From assembly GCA_947565865.1 (NCBI GenBank), contig CANOHT010000009.1:18874-82873 (forward strand): a stretch of 64,000 nucleotides of DNA. Reading direction: 5' to 3'. Position numbers and translations under genes: made by a program. The notes under the pieces were generated by a model. It made no database searches. It saw only the letters and a list, made by a program, of their open reading frames with translations, and had not been told where the DNA came from. The stretch comes from an uncultured Clostridia bacterium. Its GTDB lineage: Bacteria > Bacillota > Clostridia > Christensenellales > Aristaeellaceae. Position 1 is the stretch's first letter. Each line of letters begins with the position of its first letter. Of this stretch, positions 16,761 through 24,787 are shown in pieces.

Positions 16761-16789
16761 TTGCATTTGCGCCATGGCTGTGTTATACT
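16761..16789 (+). promoter_or_regulatory. Promoter of the asparaginase gene
   Basis: TTGCAT (16761-16766), a 17-nt spacer, TATACT (16784-16789). A minus-strand TATAAT for the GDPD gene lies next to it (16746-16751), so the two promoters nearly overlap back to back. Confidence 0.72.
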
Positions 16790-16824
16790 TTTGCCGCACT
16801 ATCAAGGGGGAGGCCCTTTTGCCT

Positions 16825-17790
16825 ATGAAACGAATCGCGTTGCTTGCCACCGGCGGCACCATTGCTTGTCGGCAGACTTCCGAGGGACTGTCGCCCGCTC
16901 TCCATGCGGAGGAACTGATTCGCAGCGTGCCCTACCGCCGGGCGGAGATTGTCTGCCGGGACGTGTTTTCCATGGATTCCAGCAACATCCAGCCTGAGGA
17001 ATGGTCGCTGCTGGCCCGGGCGGTGGATGAAGCCATGCGCACCTGTGACGGTGTGGTGATCACCCACGGCACGGACACCATGGGCTACACAGCCGCCGCG
17101 CTGTCCTTCATGCTGCTGGGCCAGGACAGGCCCGTCATTCTCACCGGGAGCCAGCTGCCCCTGGGAGCGCCGCTGTCCGACGCGGAAACCAACCTGTCCT
17201 GCGCTGTCGAGGCCGCTTGCCAGGGCGTCGCGGGTACCTATGTATGCTTCAACCGCAAGCTGATCCTGGGCGTTCGGGCGGTCAAGACCCGCACCATGTC
17301 CTTTGACGCCTTTGACAGCGTGAACAGCTCCCTGGCGGGCATGGTGGATTCCGAGGGCATCCACTTCCTGCGGCCCATGCGCACGGGGGAAGCCTACCGG
17401 CTTCGGCCTGAGGTGGACACCCGGGTTTTCCTGCTCAAGCTGGTGCCGGGAACCCAGCCGGATGTGCTGGACTTCGTGGCGCAGGCAGGCTACCGGGGGC
17501 TGGTCATCGAGGCCTTCGGGCTGGGCGGACTGCACTACATCCGCCGCAACCTGGTGGAAAAGCTCAGGCTTCTGCGCCGGAAGGGTGTGCGGGTGCTGGT
17601 GGTGACCCAGTGCATGTATGAGCGGGCGGATCTGTCCATCTATGAGGTGGGCTCCCAGCTGCTGCGCACGGATGTCATCAACGGCTTGGACATGACCACC
17701 GAGGCTGCCGTGACCAAGCTGATGTGGGCCCTGGCCCAGGAGGACACCGACGCGCTGCTGTCCCGAGACCTGTGCGGGGAAATGCGGTGA
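16825..17790 (+). CDS. L-asparaginase, type I
   Basis: Hydrolyses L-asparagine to aspartate and ammonia. The 321-aa protein opens with KRIALLATGGTIAC, holding the nucleophilic Thr12 of the TGGTIA motif. It also has VVITHGTDTMGYTA with the second catalytic Thr-Asp pair and VILTGSQLPLGAP with family-conserved residues. The absence of a signal peptide fits the cytoplasmic type I enzyme. The ATG at 16825 follows AGGGGGAGG at 11 nt and sits directly before the first beta strand; an upstream in-frame ATG (16774) overlaps the promoter. Monocistronic. Confidence 0.93.
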   Translation: MKRIALLATGGTIACRQTSEGLSPALHAEELIRSVPYRRAEIVCRDVFSMDSSNIQPEEWSLLARAVDEAMRTCDGVVITHGTDTMGYTAAALSFMLLGQDRPVILTGSQLPLGAPLSDAETNLSCAVEAACQGVAGTYVCFNRKLILGVRAVKTRTMSFDAFDSVNSSLAGMVDSEGIHFLRPMRTGEAYRLRPEVDTRVFLLKLVPGTQPDVLDFVAQAGYRGLVIEAFGLGGLHYIRRNLVEKLRLLRRKGVRVLVVTQCMYERADLSIYEVGSQLLRTDVINGLDMTTEAAVTKLMWALAQEDTDALLSRDLCGEMR

Positions 17791-17844
17791 GTCGGCAACG
17801 TGCCATAGGCGCAATGGTCCGGGGTTTGCGCGCGCTCCCTGGCT

Positions 17845-17955
17845 GAGGCATAAACGCCTCTTCCGAACGTTTGCTTGTATTAAGGAAGCTTTTCCTCTTG
17901 AAAAGCGCAAGAACTGGCGCGCGTGTCGTCGGTTTCTAAAAGAAAATCGAGGGGC
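17845..17955 (-). repeat. Composite intergenic repeat, copy B
   Basis: Read on the minus strand: a GGCCCCTCGATTTTC block, a bulged hairpin GAAACCGACG...CGCCAGTTC (17935-17911), TTGCGCTTTTC, AAGCTTCCTTA (17891-17881), then a GAGGC/GCCTC hairpin with TTATGCC. The order matches copy E at 63.3 kb. Confidence 0.65.
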
Positions 17956-17968
17956 CTTGCCGGCAGTT

Positions 17969-18009
17969 AAAACGCCAAAGCGATCAAAACCGCTTTGGCG
18001 TTTTGGTGT
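17969..18009. terminator. Bidirectional terminator between asparaginase and sugar isomerase-like genes
   Basis: A perfect 14-bp stem (17969-17982 with 17991-18004) with an 8-nt loop. It has T runs in both directions, the longer one on the plus strand. It lies between two convergent genes. Confidence 0.82.
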
Positions 18010-18011
18010 TT

Positions 18012-18896
18012 TTACGCGTTCCCGGCCAGGGCCAGCAGATGCAGCCGGGCGGTCTCGGCGTTGGCGGGGTTGGTATTTTCGAGGGTCATGGGCAGGCTGC
18101 GCTCCTTGGCCAGGGCCAGCAGAGGCTGATAGTTCATCTGCCCAAGGCCGCAGGCGATGGACAGAAGTCCATCGAACATCAGCGTGTTGGCAACGTCCAT
18201 CCTGGCCTGCTGGCAGGCGGGGCCATCGGGGATGAAGTCCTTCATGTGCAGCAGCTCGGCGTAGGGGCCCAGACGCCCCACGGCGTCCAGCACGACGCTT
18301 TCCGCCTGATGGACGTTATGCCAGTCCAGCAGGTTGACGCCGTCCAGGATGACCCGCAGCATGGGGGAATCGAAATGCTCGATGACCCGCTGGCACCGTT
18401 CAGGCGTACTGACGATGTGGCGGCAGACCGGCTCAATGGCGAAGACCTGCCCGACCTCCTCCGCGAAGCGTACCACAGGGGCAGCGCGCTCCATGAACAG
18501 CGCGAGGGCTTCCTCTGTCCAGCAAGCTGGACTGGAGGCGTAGGCGACGTTGGGGGCGCCGGTCTCGGTGCCGACCAGCCGCGCGCCGATCATTTTGCCA
18601 AAGCGCAGATGGGCTTTGTAGATGTCCAGCGTCCGGGCATGGGCTTCCTCATCGGGGCTGCACAGGTTCAGGTAGCAGCCCAGCAGCACGCAGGTCATAT
18701 CGTACTTGCGCAATAGCGCCTTTACTTCCGCCGCCAGCTCCTCGGTAAGCAGCGCGGGGGCGTCGGCCATCTTGAAGCCGGGTATGACCTTGCTCATGGC
18801 GATATGGCAGCAGGTGAAGCCCTGTTCCCTGGCGTTGCGCATTTTTTCTTCCAGAGTAGCCCCGGCGGCGTCATGCAGGCGAAGACCAATCTGCAT
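18012..18896 (-). CDS. Sugar phosphate isomerase/epimerase family (xylose isomerase-like TIM barrel)
   Basis: A 294-aa protein of the AP endonuclease family 2/xylose-isomerase-like TIM barrel fold. Typical segments are EQGFTCCHIAMSKVIPGF near the N-terminus, GTETGAPN after beta 4, VFAIEPVCRHIVSTPE with the metal-ligand Glu, LRVILDGVNLLD with the ligand Asp, and LLHMKDF with the ligand His. Members isomerise or epimerise sugars; the substrate cannot be read from sequence. AAAGGAGGT precedes the ATG at 8 nt. Its promoter lies at 18933-18961. Confidence 0.86.
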   Translation of the reverse strand: MQIGLRLHDAAGATLEEKMRNAREQGFTCCHIAMSKVIPGFKMADAPALLTEELAAEVKALLRKYDMTCVLLGCYLNLCSPDEEAHARTLDIYKAHLRFGKMIGARLVGTETGAPNVAYASSPACWTEEALALFMERAAPVVRFAEEVGQVFAIEPVCRHIVSTPERCQRVIEHFDSPMLRVILDGVNLLDWHNVHQAESVVLDAVGRLGPYAELLHMKDFIPDGPACQQARMDVANTLMFDGLLSIACGLGQMNYQPLLALAKERSLPMTLENTNPANAETARLHLLALAGNA

Positions 18897-18932
18897 CGAA
18901 AACGACCTCCTTTGTACATGTCAACTGCTGAC

Positions 18933-18961
18933 AGTATACCGCAACTTTGGCCGTTTGACCA
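18933..18961 (-). promoter_or_regulatory. Promoter of the sugar isomerase-like gene
   Basis: On the minus strand TGGTCA (18961-18956), a 17-nt spacer, TATACT (18938-18933). It lies between the SANT-domain gene and the isomerase gene. Confidence 0.62.
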
Positions 18962-18977
18962 GAGAAAAAACCGTTCT

Positions 18978-19799
18978 TTATGCGTGTCGGGTCAAAAAGG
19001 CCTCCGCCTGGCTCATCTCCGCCAGCGCGGCGTCGCGGAAGGTGTCCAGCTGCAGCGCCTGGGATTCCGGCGGCAGGGCCAGGTAATCCCGCAGCAGGCA
19101 CAGCAGGCTTTCCAGCTGCGCAACGGCCGCGTCGAAGTCCTTCTCCCAGGCAATGCGCCGCAGATCATGGCGCACCTGAAGCCGATCCAGTTCCCGCTGC
19201 AATTCCGCCGCTTCCCCCGCGCGGGCGGCCCGGCGCAGCAGCTCCTTCAGCCCTTCCAGCATGTGGGAGACGCAGGGCTCGGCCATCAGCTCAGTCGCGG
19301 CGGTGTCCTCAGGGTCGCAAAAGGCGACATCCGCCCGATCCACTGGCGCGTCCTTGGGGTAGGGCTTGCCCTCGCGGCGCAGCTCTTCCCGGACGGCCTC
19401 AATCAATTCGGGCCGGTGCTTGAGCAGAGTGCGGTATTTGTTCTGATAGCGCAGCATCAGGCTGTGGTTGCCCCCCGCCATGCGCATCACGCAGGAACGG
19501 ACGGACAGTCCCTGGCCCCGGGCCATCAGCACCTGACGCAGCAGCTCGTGGGTTTCCTCAGGCGTAAAAACCGCGAAGGGAGCGGCTTTCAGCTCGGCGG
19601 CCTCGGGGCGCTGGCGCAGGCAGGCATAGTAATAGTTGCGAATGCTGTTGGGCTTGCGGCCAAGGTCGCCGGAGAGGTTCTCAAAAACACTGCGGAGCGG
19701 CTCGCCGGCGGCAGAGGCCTCCTTCACAGCGGAGAACAGACGGTTGGTTTCCTCTTCCTGCCAGCCCGAACGGGTGCGTACCTTCACTTGACTTTCCAT
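18978..19799 (-). CDS. Protein with two Myb/SANT-like domains and a C-terminal coiled coil
   Basis: A 273-aa protein that I do not assign to a named family. It has two tandem tri-helical Myb/SANT-like units. The first is about residues 10-50 (GWQEEETNRLFSAVKEA... PNSIRNYYYA). The second is about 78-125 (FTPEETHELLRQVLMAR... SLMLRYQNKYRTLL). Each has the W/F-[TQ]-x-E-E start and an N-[YS]-x-x-x-Y last helix. The C-terminal 110 residues are strongly helical and charged, consistent with a coiled coil. A sequence-specific DNA-binding role resembling RsfA-like spore regulators is inferred. The ATG at 19799 has GGAAGGAG at 12 nt. Confidence 0.72.
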   Translation of the reverse strand: MESQVKVRTRSGWQEEETNRLFSAVKEASAAGEPLRSVFENLSGDLGRKPNSIRNYYYACLRQRPEAAELKAAPFAVFTPEETHELLRQVLMARGQGLSVRSCVMRMAGGNHSLMLRYQNKYRTLLKHRPELIEAVREELRREGKPYPKDAPVDRADVAFCDPEDTAATELMAEPCVSHMLEGLKELLRRAARAGEAAELQRELDRLQVRHDLRRIAWEKDFDAAVAQLESLLCLLRDYLALPPESQALQLDTFRDAALAEMSQAEAFLTRHA

Positions 19800-20192
19800 G
19801 ATGATGTCATTCTCCTTCCCATGTGGTGTATCAACCATCCTGCCCCAGTGGAAATAAAACTATACCAGACCATAGGCAAAGCATAGGGAAACAGCTGTGT
19901 TAATAGCTGTCTGAGCGGCTGAAACGCAGCGACCGGCTTACCGGCTGAACGCGCGTTTCCCGTAACCAAATGCAATGCGCGGAGGAAAACACTGCTTGTC
20001 AGCAAACGCCAGGATAGCGCCGGAGGAACTCGGCCTCTTTGGTGACAGGCGCTTCTTCGCGGGAACAAAACGGGGCGCGGCGCCTGCGCTTGGGCGAAGA
20101 GAAGCTTCCTGACGGGGCTTTGGGCCGGAGGCCGGGGGAATCGGGGAGATTCCGCGCGCTCCAAGGGCGGTTTGGCCGGAGGAGCGTCCTCC
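19800..20192. other. Intergenic region with repeat copy C
   Basis: A 393-nt spacer between two minus-strand genes. The right half is very GC-rich and contains a partial copy of the composite repeat (20060-20150). The left half is AT-richer. An open frame of about 126 codons crosses it on the minus strand, but it lacks a ribosome binding site and its composition is not protein-like. Confidence 0.5.
20060..20150 (+). repeat. Composite intergenic repeat, copy C (partial)
   Basis: The core GCTTGGGCGAAGAGAAGCTTCC (split here as GCTTGGGCG at 20088-20096 and GAAGCTTCC at 20101-20109), followed by GGGGCTTTGGGCCGGAGGCC, matches copy E (TTGGCG, AAGCTTCC, GGGCTTTTCGGCCGGGAGCC). The hairpin that precedes it in copies D and E is degenerate here. 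Confidence 0.5.
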
Positions 20193-21302
20193 TTACAGCA
20201 GGGGCAAAAGCGCGTTGCCCAGGCCGGTCTGTCCCTGGTAGACCTGCCAGGCGGCGTCGGCGATGGTCTGCGGGGTGAGGTAAGCGTTGACGGCGGTCAG
20301 GGCGCGGGCCGCTGCGGTTTCCACTTCGCCCTCAACGCCCGCGTAATACAGCCGCATATCCTCCCGAACCGTGTGCAGGCCCTGGCTGGACAGCGCCTGC
20401 TGACTATCCGTCGCGGTGAGAAAAGCCAGCAGCGCGGCGGCCTGATCGCTGCCGCCCTTGACCACGCTTCCCAGCCACACCAGGTCGGTGATGACCTCGC
20501 CCGGCGCCATGGTGCGGAAGGCAGAGGCTTTTCCGGCGGCCACCAGCGCGTTCTGCGCGGTGATTTGTCCCGTGGTCAGCAGGCAGGTGGGGCATTGGCG
20601 AGCCTGGAAGCGCCGATAGACCTCCGCGGCGGTGAGGGTGGAGAGCTGGTCGGGGAGGGGCGGGCGCTGCTCCTGAGGCAGCAGGCAGCTCAGAGAGAAC
20701 AGCCCGCAGCCGGGCGCGGCCAGCAGGGGCGTCTCCGCCTTCAGCGCGGCGTCAAGGGGATAGGGGGCGGGCGTGGTGTCAAGGGCGGGCGATGTTGCGG
20801 CGGGCCGTCCCAGGAGCGTGGTAGGGGCGGGCGTGGCGGCTTCATGGGGCTCGATGGCGCTGTCAATGGCCAGCACATAAGCGCCGTAGCACAGGGGAAG
20901 ACCAAACTGCTCGCCCTTCCAGCGGCCGCAGCGCAGGAGCGGCTCCCTGACGCCGGATATATTGCCAATGGGCATCAGCAGCTTTTCCGGGTCGGTCAGG
21001 GCGCCCGGGGTATAGAGCACCACGTCGGGCAGCACGGCGTCTTCCTCGTACAGGGCGTCGGGCGTTACGGTACGCAGATAGGTCATCACGCCGGGATTGG
21101 CCTTTTCAAAAGCCCGCAGCCTTGCCTTCAGCCAGCTTTCGCCGCCGCCCACCGAGGACACTGACCATATGCGAAGCAGCGTGCGATCATTGCCCCTGCC
21201 GGACAGCGCCGAGGGAGACTGGGTATGCACCCTGGGCAGCAGCCACAGCGTCAATGCGGTGAGGGCGAGGGCGGCGAGGCAGATAGCTCGGCGGCGGGTC
21301 AT
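20193..21302 (-). CDS. Membrane-anchored solute-binding-like protein
   Basis: A 369-aa exported protein. An N-terminal signal anchor (RRRAICLAALALTALTLWLLP) is followed by an ectodomain with the start of an ABC extracellular solute-binding fold: LLRIWSVSSVGGGESWLKARLRAFEKANPGV, then VLPDVVLYTPG. A Pro/Ala/Thr-rich insertion lies around residues 155-185. The second lobe is shorter than in true sugar-binding proteins, and there are no permease or ATPase genes nearby. A transport role is therefore uncertain. AAGGAGG lies 7 nt before the ATG at 21302. Confidence 0.7.
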   Translation of the reverse strand: MTRRRAICLAALALTALTLWLLPRVHTQSPSALSGRGNDRTLLRIWSVSSVGGGESWLKARLRAFEKANPGVMTYLRTVTPDALYEEDAVLPDVVLYTPGALTDPEKLLMPIGNISGVREPLLRCGRWKGEQFGLPLCYGAYVLAIDSAIEPHEAATPAPTTLLGRPAATSPALDTTPAPYPLDAALKAETPLLAAPGCGLFSLSCLLPQEQRPPLPDQLSTLTAAEVYRRFQARQCPTCLLTTGQITAQNALVAAGKASAFRTMAPGEVITDLVWLGSVVKGGSDQAAALLAFLTATDSQQALSSQGLHTVREDMRLYYAGVEGEVETAAARALTAVNAYLTPQTIADAAWQVYQGQTGLGNALLPLL

Positions 21303-21457
21303 AACGGAACCTCCTTGATGGAACATGGTGAATATGTATGCGGCGCTGAAGCGAAATAGGCGTCAGAGAACCACATTTTTCCGCCCTTCGCGCGCAGCGC
21401 TGATGGCGGAGGCCAGGCGGATTCAGCGCGCGGGGATGATATGCTGCCAGTTGCCCC

Positions 21458-21486
21458 TTGCCAAAAAGGATAATTCATCCTATAAT
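21458..21486 (+). promoter_or_regulatory. Promoter of the phosphohexomutase gene
   Basis: TTGCCA (21458-21463), a 17-nt spacer, a perfect TATAAT (21481-21486). Confidence 0.78.
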
Positions 21487-21536
21487 AGAAGCAATGGTGA
21501 TTCCTTTGTATTCATTCATAAAGGAGGATGACATCC

Positions 21537-23255
21537 ATGGATGTGCGCTCATCTTATGAGCAGTGGCTCAGGGATTTTGCCAATGATGAAGATACGGTCA
21601 GGGACTTGCTGGCCATTGGAGATGATGATCGGGAGATTGAGGATCGCTTCTATACGGAGCTGTCCTTCGGCACCGCCGGGATGCGCGGCGTGCTGGGCGC
21701 GGGCATGAACCGCATGAACCGCTACAATGTCCGCCGGGCGACCAAGGGCCTGGCGAAATACCTCATGGAAAAGCCTGAGGAGGCACGGCGGGGCGTGGTT
21801 ATCGCCTATGACAGCCGTCGCTGCTCGGCGGAGTTTGCCCGGGAGACGGCGCTGGTTTTGTGTCGGGAGGGCGTGCCGGCCTACCTGTTCGACGATCTGC
21901 GCCCCGTGCCGATTTTGTCCTACGCGGTGCGGCATCTGCATGCCATCGCGGGCATCGTCATCACGGCCAGCCACAATCCGCCCCAGTATAACGGCTATAA
22001 GGTCTACGGCGAGGACGGCGCTCAGGTGGGGCCGGAGGCGGCGGAGGGCATTACCCGGATCATCCGCGCCACGGCCTACACCGACTGCGCCCTGATGGAT
22101 GAGGCGGAGGCCAGAGCCAAGGGGCTGCTGCGCATCATCGGCAACAAGGAAGTGGACGACGATTATATCGCGGATATCAAGACCCTGTGTATCCAGCCTG
22201 AACTGCTGGATCGAGAGGGCGGCAAGCTCAGAATTGTTTATACGCCCATCCATGGCTCCGGCAACGTACCCGTGCGCCGGATCCTCAAGGAGGTCGGTAT
22301 CAGCAATGTATCCGTGGTGAAGGAGCAGGAGCCGCCCGACCCGAATTTCTCCACCGTCAAGGTGCCTAACCCTGAAGACCCCGGCGCTTTCACCCTGGCC
22401 TTCAGGCTGGCGGATGAGGTGGGCGCCGACGTGATTTTCGCCACCGACCCGGACTGTGACCGCCTGGGCGTGGCTGTGCGCAAAAAGGACGGTCAGTGGC
22501 AGCTGCTCACCGGCAACCAGATCGGCTGCGTGCTGCTGTATTACATTCTTTCTACCAAGCACAAGCAGGGCAAATTGCCCGAGAACGGCGCGGCGGTGAA
22601 GTCCATCGTCTCCACCTCCCTGTCCAACCGCATCTGTGAGAGCTTCGGCGTGGATATGTTTGAGACCCTCACGGGCTTCAAGTTCATTGGTGAAAAGATC
22701 CAGCAGTTCCAGGACACGGGCAGCCACACCTTCCTTTTCGGCTTTGAGGAAAGCTACGGCTTCCTGTCCTCCACCTTCGTGCGGGACAAGGACGGCGTGA
22801 ATGCGTCCCTGCTGATTTCAGAGGTGGCCTGTGCCTGCCAGGCGGAGGGCATCACCCTGTATGACAAGGTGCAGGAGATTTTCGAGCGCTACGGTTATTT
22901 TGTGGAAAAGGTGGTCTCCAAGACGCTGCCCGGCAAGGACGGCCTGACCCGGATGAAGGAGATCATGAAGGAGCTGCGGGCCAATCCGCCCAAGGATATC
23001 GCCGGCATGAAGGTGACGGCGGTGCGGGACTATCTGGCTGGTATTCGCACCTGCGGCGGCCAGGCGGAACCCACGGGCCTTCCCACCTCCGACGTGCTGT
23101 ATTTCGAACTGGAGAGGGGCAACTGGGTCTGTGTGCGGCCCTCCGGCACGGAGCCGAAGATTAAGCTGTACGTCAATTCCAACGCGGCCAGTCAGGAGGA
23201 GGCCGAGGCCGTCAACGCCCGGCTCCGGGAGGCCAGCGAAAAGCTGATGGATTGA
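21537..23255 (+). CDS. Phosphoglucomutase/phosphomannomutase (alpha-D-phosphohexomutase)
   Basis: Interconverts hexose 1- and 6-phosphates, linking glycolysis to nucleotide-sugar and cell-wall synthesis. The 572-aa protein has the four-domain layout: LSFGTAGMRGVLGAGMNRMN (domain 1), the phosphoserine loop ITASHNPPQYNGYKVY, the metal loop ATDPDCDRLGVAVR, the sugar loop FGFEESYGFL, and the phosphate-binding loop RPSGTEPKIKLY. Its length fits the PgcA type of Bacillota. The ATG at 21537 has AGGAGG at 9 nt; the ATG at 21528 touches the ribosome binding site. It is transcribed alone or with the next gene, 100 nt away. Confidence 0.94.
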   Translation: MDVRSSYEQWLRDFANDEDTVRDLLAIGDDDREIEDRFYTELSFGTAGMRGVLGAGMNRMNRYNVRRATKGLAKYLMEKPEEARRGVVIAYDSRRCSAEFARETALVLCREGVPAYLFDDLRPVPILSYAVRHLHAIAGIVITASHNPPQYNGYKVYGEDGAQVGPEAAEGITRIIRATAYTDCALMDEAEARAKGLLRIIGNKEVDDDYIADIKTLCIQPELLDREGGKLRIVYTPIHGSGNVPVRRILKEVGISNVSVVKEQEPPDPNFSTVKVPNPEDPGAFTLAFRLADEVGADVIFATDPDCDRLGVAVRKKDGQWQLLTGNQIGCVLLYYILSTKHKQGKLPENGAAVKSIVSTSLSNRICESFGVDMFETLTGFKFIGEKIQQFQDTGSHTFLFGFEESYGFLSSTFVRDKDGVNASLLISEVACACQAEGITLYDKVQEIFERYGYFVEKVVSKTLPGKDGLTRMKEIMKELRANPPKDIAGMKVTAVRDYLAGIRTCGGQAEPTGLPTSDVLYFELERGNWVCVRPSGTEPKIKLYVNSNAASQEEAEAVNARLREASEKLMD

Positions 23256-23355
23256 TACAATACCAACCTGCGCGACGGCGCGTCTGGATCAGGCACGGCG
23301 GTGATGCCGCTGTGCCTGCCTTCATGTCTTCGCGAAAGAAAAGGGGTTACCGACA

Positions 23356-24783
23356 ATGCGGAAATGGATCGCGCTGATGCTGGCGCTCTGCCTGGCGCTG
23401 ACATGCCTGCCGGCGCTGGCGCTCACCCGGGAGGAGCTGGAGGCGGACGCCCGGGTGAAGGTGGAGGCCGGCATTGCGCTGATGGCGAAGGAGCAGTCCG
23501 GGTGGGCGAAGGTCATGATGGAGCATACGCAGGTGACCAGCGTCGCCAAAGAGGGCGCCTATGTGGTGGTGAAGGTAGCTTTTCCCGCGATGAAGGCGGG
23601 GGTAAGCGCCGGCGACAGGCATAACGGCGATGCGCCGGGCTATCTTCAGCGCGCCGTCGCGCCCGCGCTTTCCCTGACGGAAACAGCGGCGTATACCATC
23701 CGGGTGAGCATCAAGGGCAAGAACGACAATCTGACGCTGAACTGGAGCGATACGCGCTCCCTGCAGGGCTATCGGAAGAAGATCGGCGCGCAGGCGTCTT
23801 CCGCCGCTAAAACCTTCGAGACCGCGAGGGTGAGGAGCGCCGTGAGCGATTACCTGTTGCCCAAGGCGGCGGCGTATCCCAAGCAGCGCCCGGAGACGGC
23901 CCCCGCATGGTCGGGCCTGCCTGAATACTGCGCGCAGGCGGCCCCGTCGCTGGGGCTTACCGCGGAGCAGGCGGAGGGCCGACTTCCGGCGATGCTGATG
24001 CTGCTGGACATCACCCAGATCAGCGCGAAGGAATCCCTGGCGGCCGTGACGCTGACGCTGCGGGCAAGGAACTGGCAGGGGATGCTGGAAACGGCGGAAG
24101 CCCAGGCCCGGCAGGCCATGGACGCCATGATGGGCGTGCCGGATATGACCCGGGAAGAGATCGAGGGCATTCTGACGGCGCAGCTTCCGGCCGCTTGCTT
24201 CGACGCTTATTACGGAACGCAGCGGCGGCACATGACCGAAACAAAGGTGACGGTGGATTTGCTCTCATCGGTCAGCGAGGGCGTAGGCAGCGCCAAGGAA
24301 CTGATGGACGAGCTGGCGGCATACTCCGCCCAGGTGGACGCCCATGTGGACAGCCTGATGGCTTATGCCGCCACACTGGATGATTATCCCACCGTGGAGC
24401 TGATGGATACGTCCATCCTGGAGGGTTCCGGCCAGGAGGGCGGCGCCCAGGTTTTTGTGGACACGGGTAAGAGCGACAACCATGGGTACGTTTGCGTCCG
24501 CCAGCAGGGCTGCGTGGTGGCGAAGGGATTCATTCACGCAGGCGTCCGCCTGTGGCTTCCGCTGGCTCCCGGCCTTTACGAGGTCTACTGCTCCTACGGT
24601 CCGACCTGGTACGGGGAGCGCTACATCTTTGGCAAGGAGGCGTTCTGCGGGATGCTGATGCTGGAGGTGCCCAAGGACGGCAATCTGCGCTTGTCCCTTC
24701 AGGACGGCGGCGAGGGACAGGCGGTCGCTCCGCTGCCCTACGAAGCGTTCTGCAGCGCAATCAATATGGATGGAGAGGAATGA
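23356..24783 (+). CDS. Secreted protein of unknown function
   Basis: A 475-aa protein with a good signal peptide (RKWIALMLALCLALTCLPALA) and a predicted mature start at LTREELEADARV. The mature part is mainly helical and charged up to about residue 340. The last 100 residues are beta-rich with Gly/Tyr pairs (LWLPLAPGLYEVYCSYGPTWYGERY), suggesting a small C-terminal beta sandwich. I recognise no family. A shifted reading frame of the downstream peptidase touches its end; the two genes are 4 nt apart, so they are co-transcribed. Confidence 0.72.
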   Translation: MRKWIALMLALCLALTCLPALALTREELEADARVKVEAGIALMAKEQSGWAKVMMEHTQVTSVAKEGAYVVVKVAFPAMKAGVSAGDRHNGDAPGYLQRAVAPALSLTETAAYTIRVSIKGKNDNLTLNWSDTRSLQGYRKKIGAQASSAAKTFETARVRSAVSDYLLPKAAAYPKQRPETAPAWSGLPEYCAQAAPSLGLTAEQAEGRLPAMLMLLDITQISAKESLAAVTLTLRARNWQGMLETAEAQARQAMDAMMGVPDMTREEIEGILTAQLPAACFDAYYGTQRRHMTETKVTVDLLSSVSEGVGSAKELMDELAAYSAQVDAHVDSLMAYAATLDDYPTVELMDTSILEGSGQEGGAQVFVDTGKSDNHGYVCVRQQGCVVAKGFIHAGVRLWLPLAPGLYEVYCSYGPTWYGERYIFGKEAFCGMLMLEVPKDGNLRLSLQDGGEGQAVAPLPYEAFCSAINMDGEE

Positions 24784-24787
24784 TACC

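Noticed and set aside
19784..20164. A 126-codon minus-strand frame in the spacer before the SANT gene
   Set aside because: No ribosome binding site, and Pro/Arg/Ser-rich composition. Part of it is the repeat copy C.
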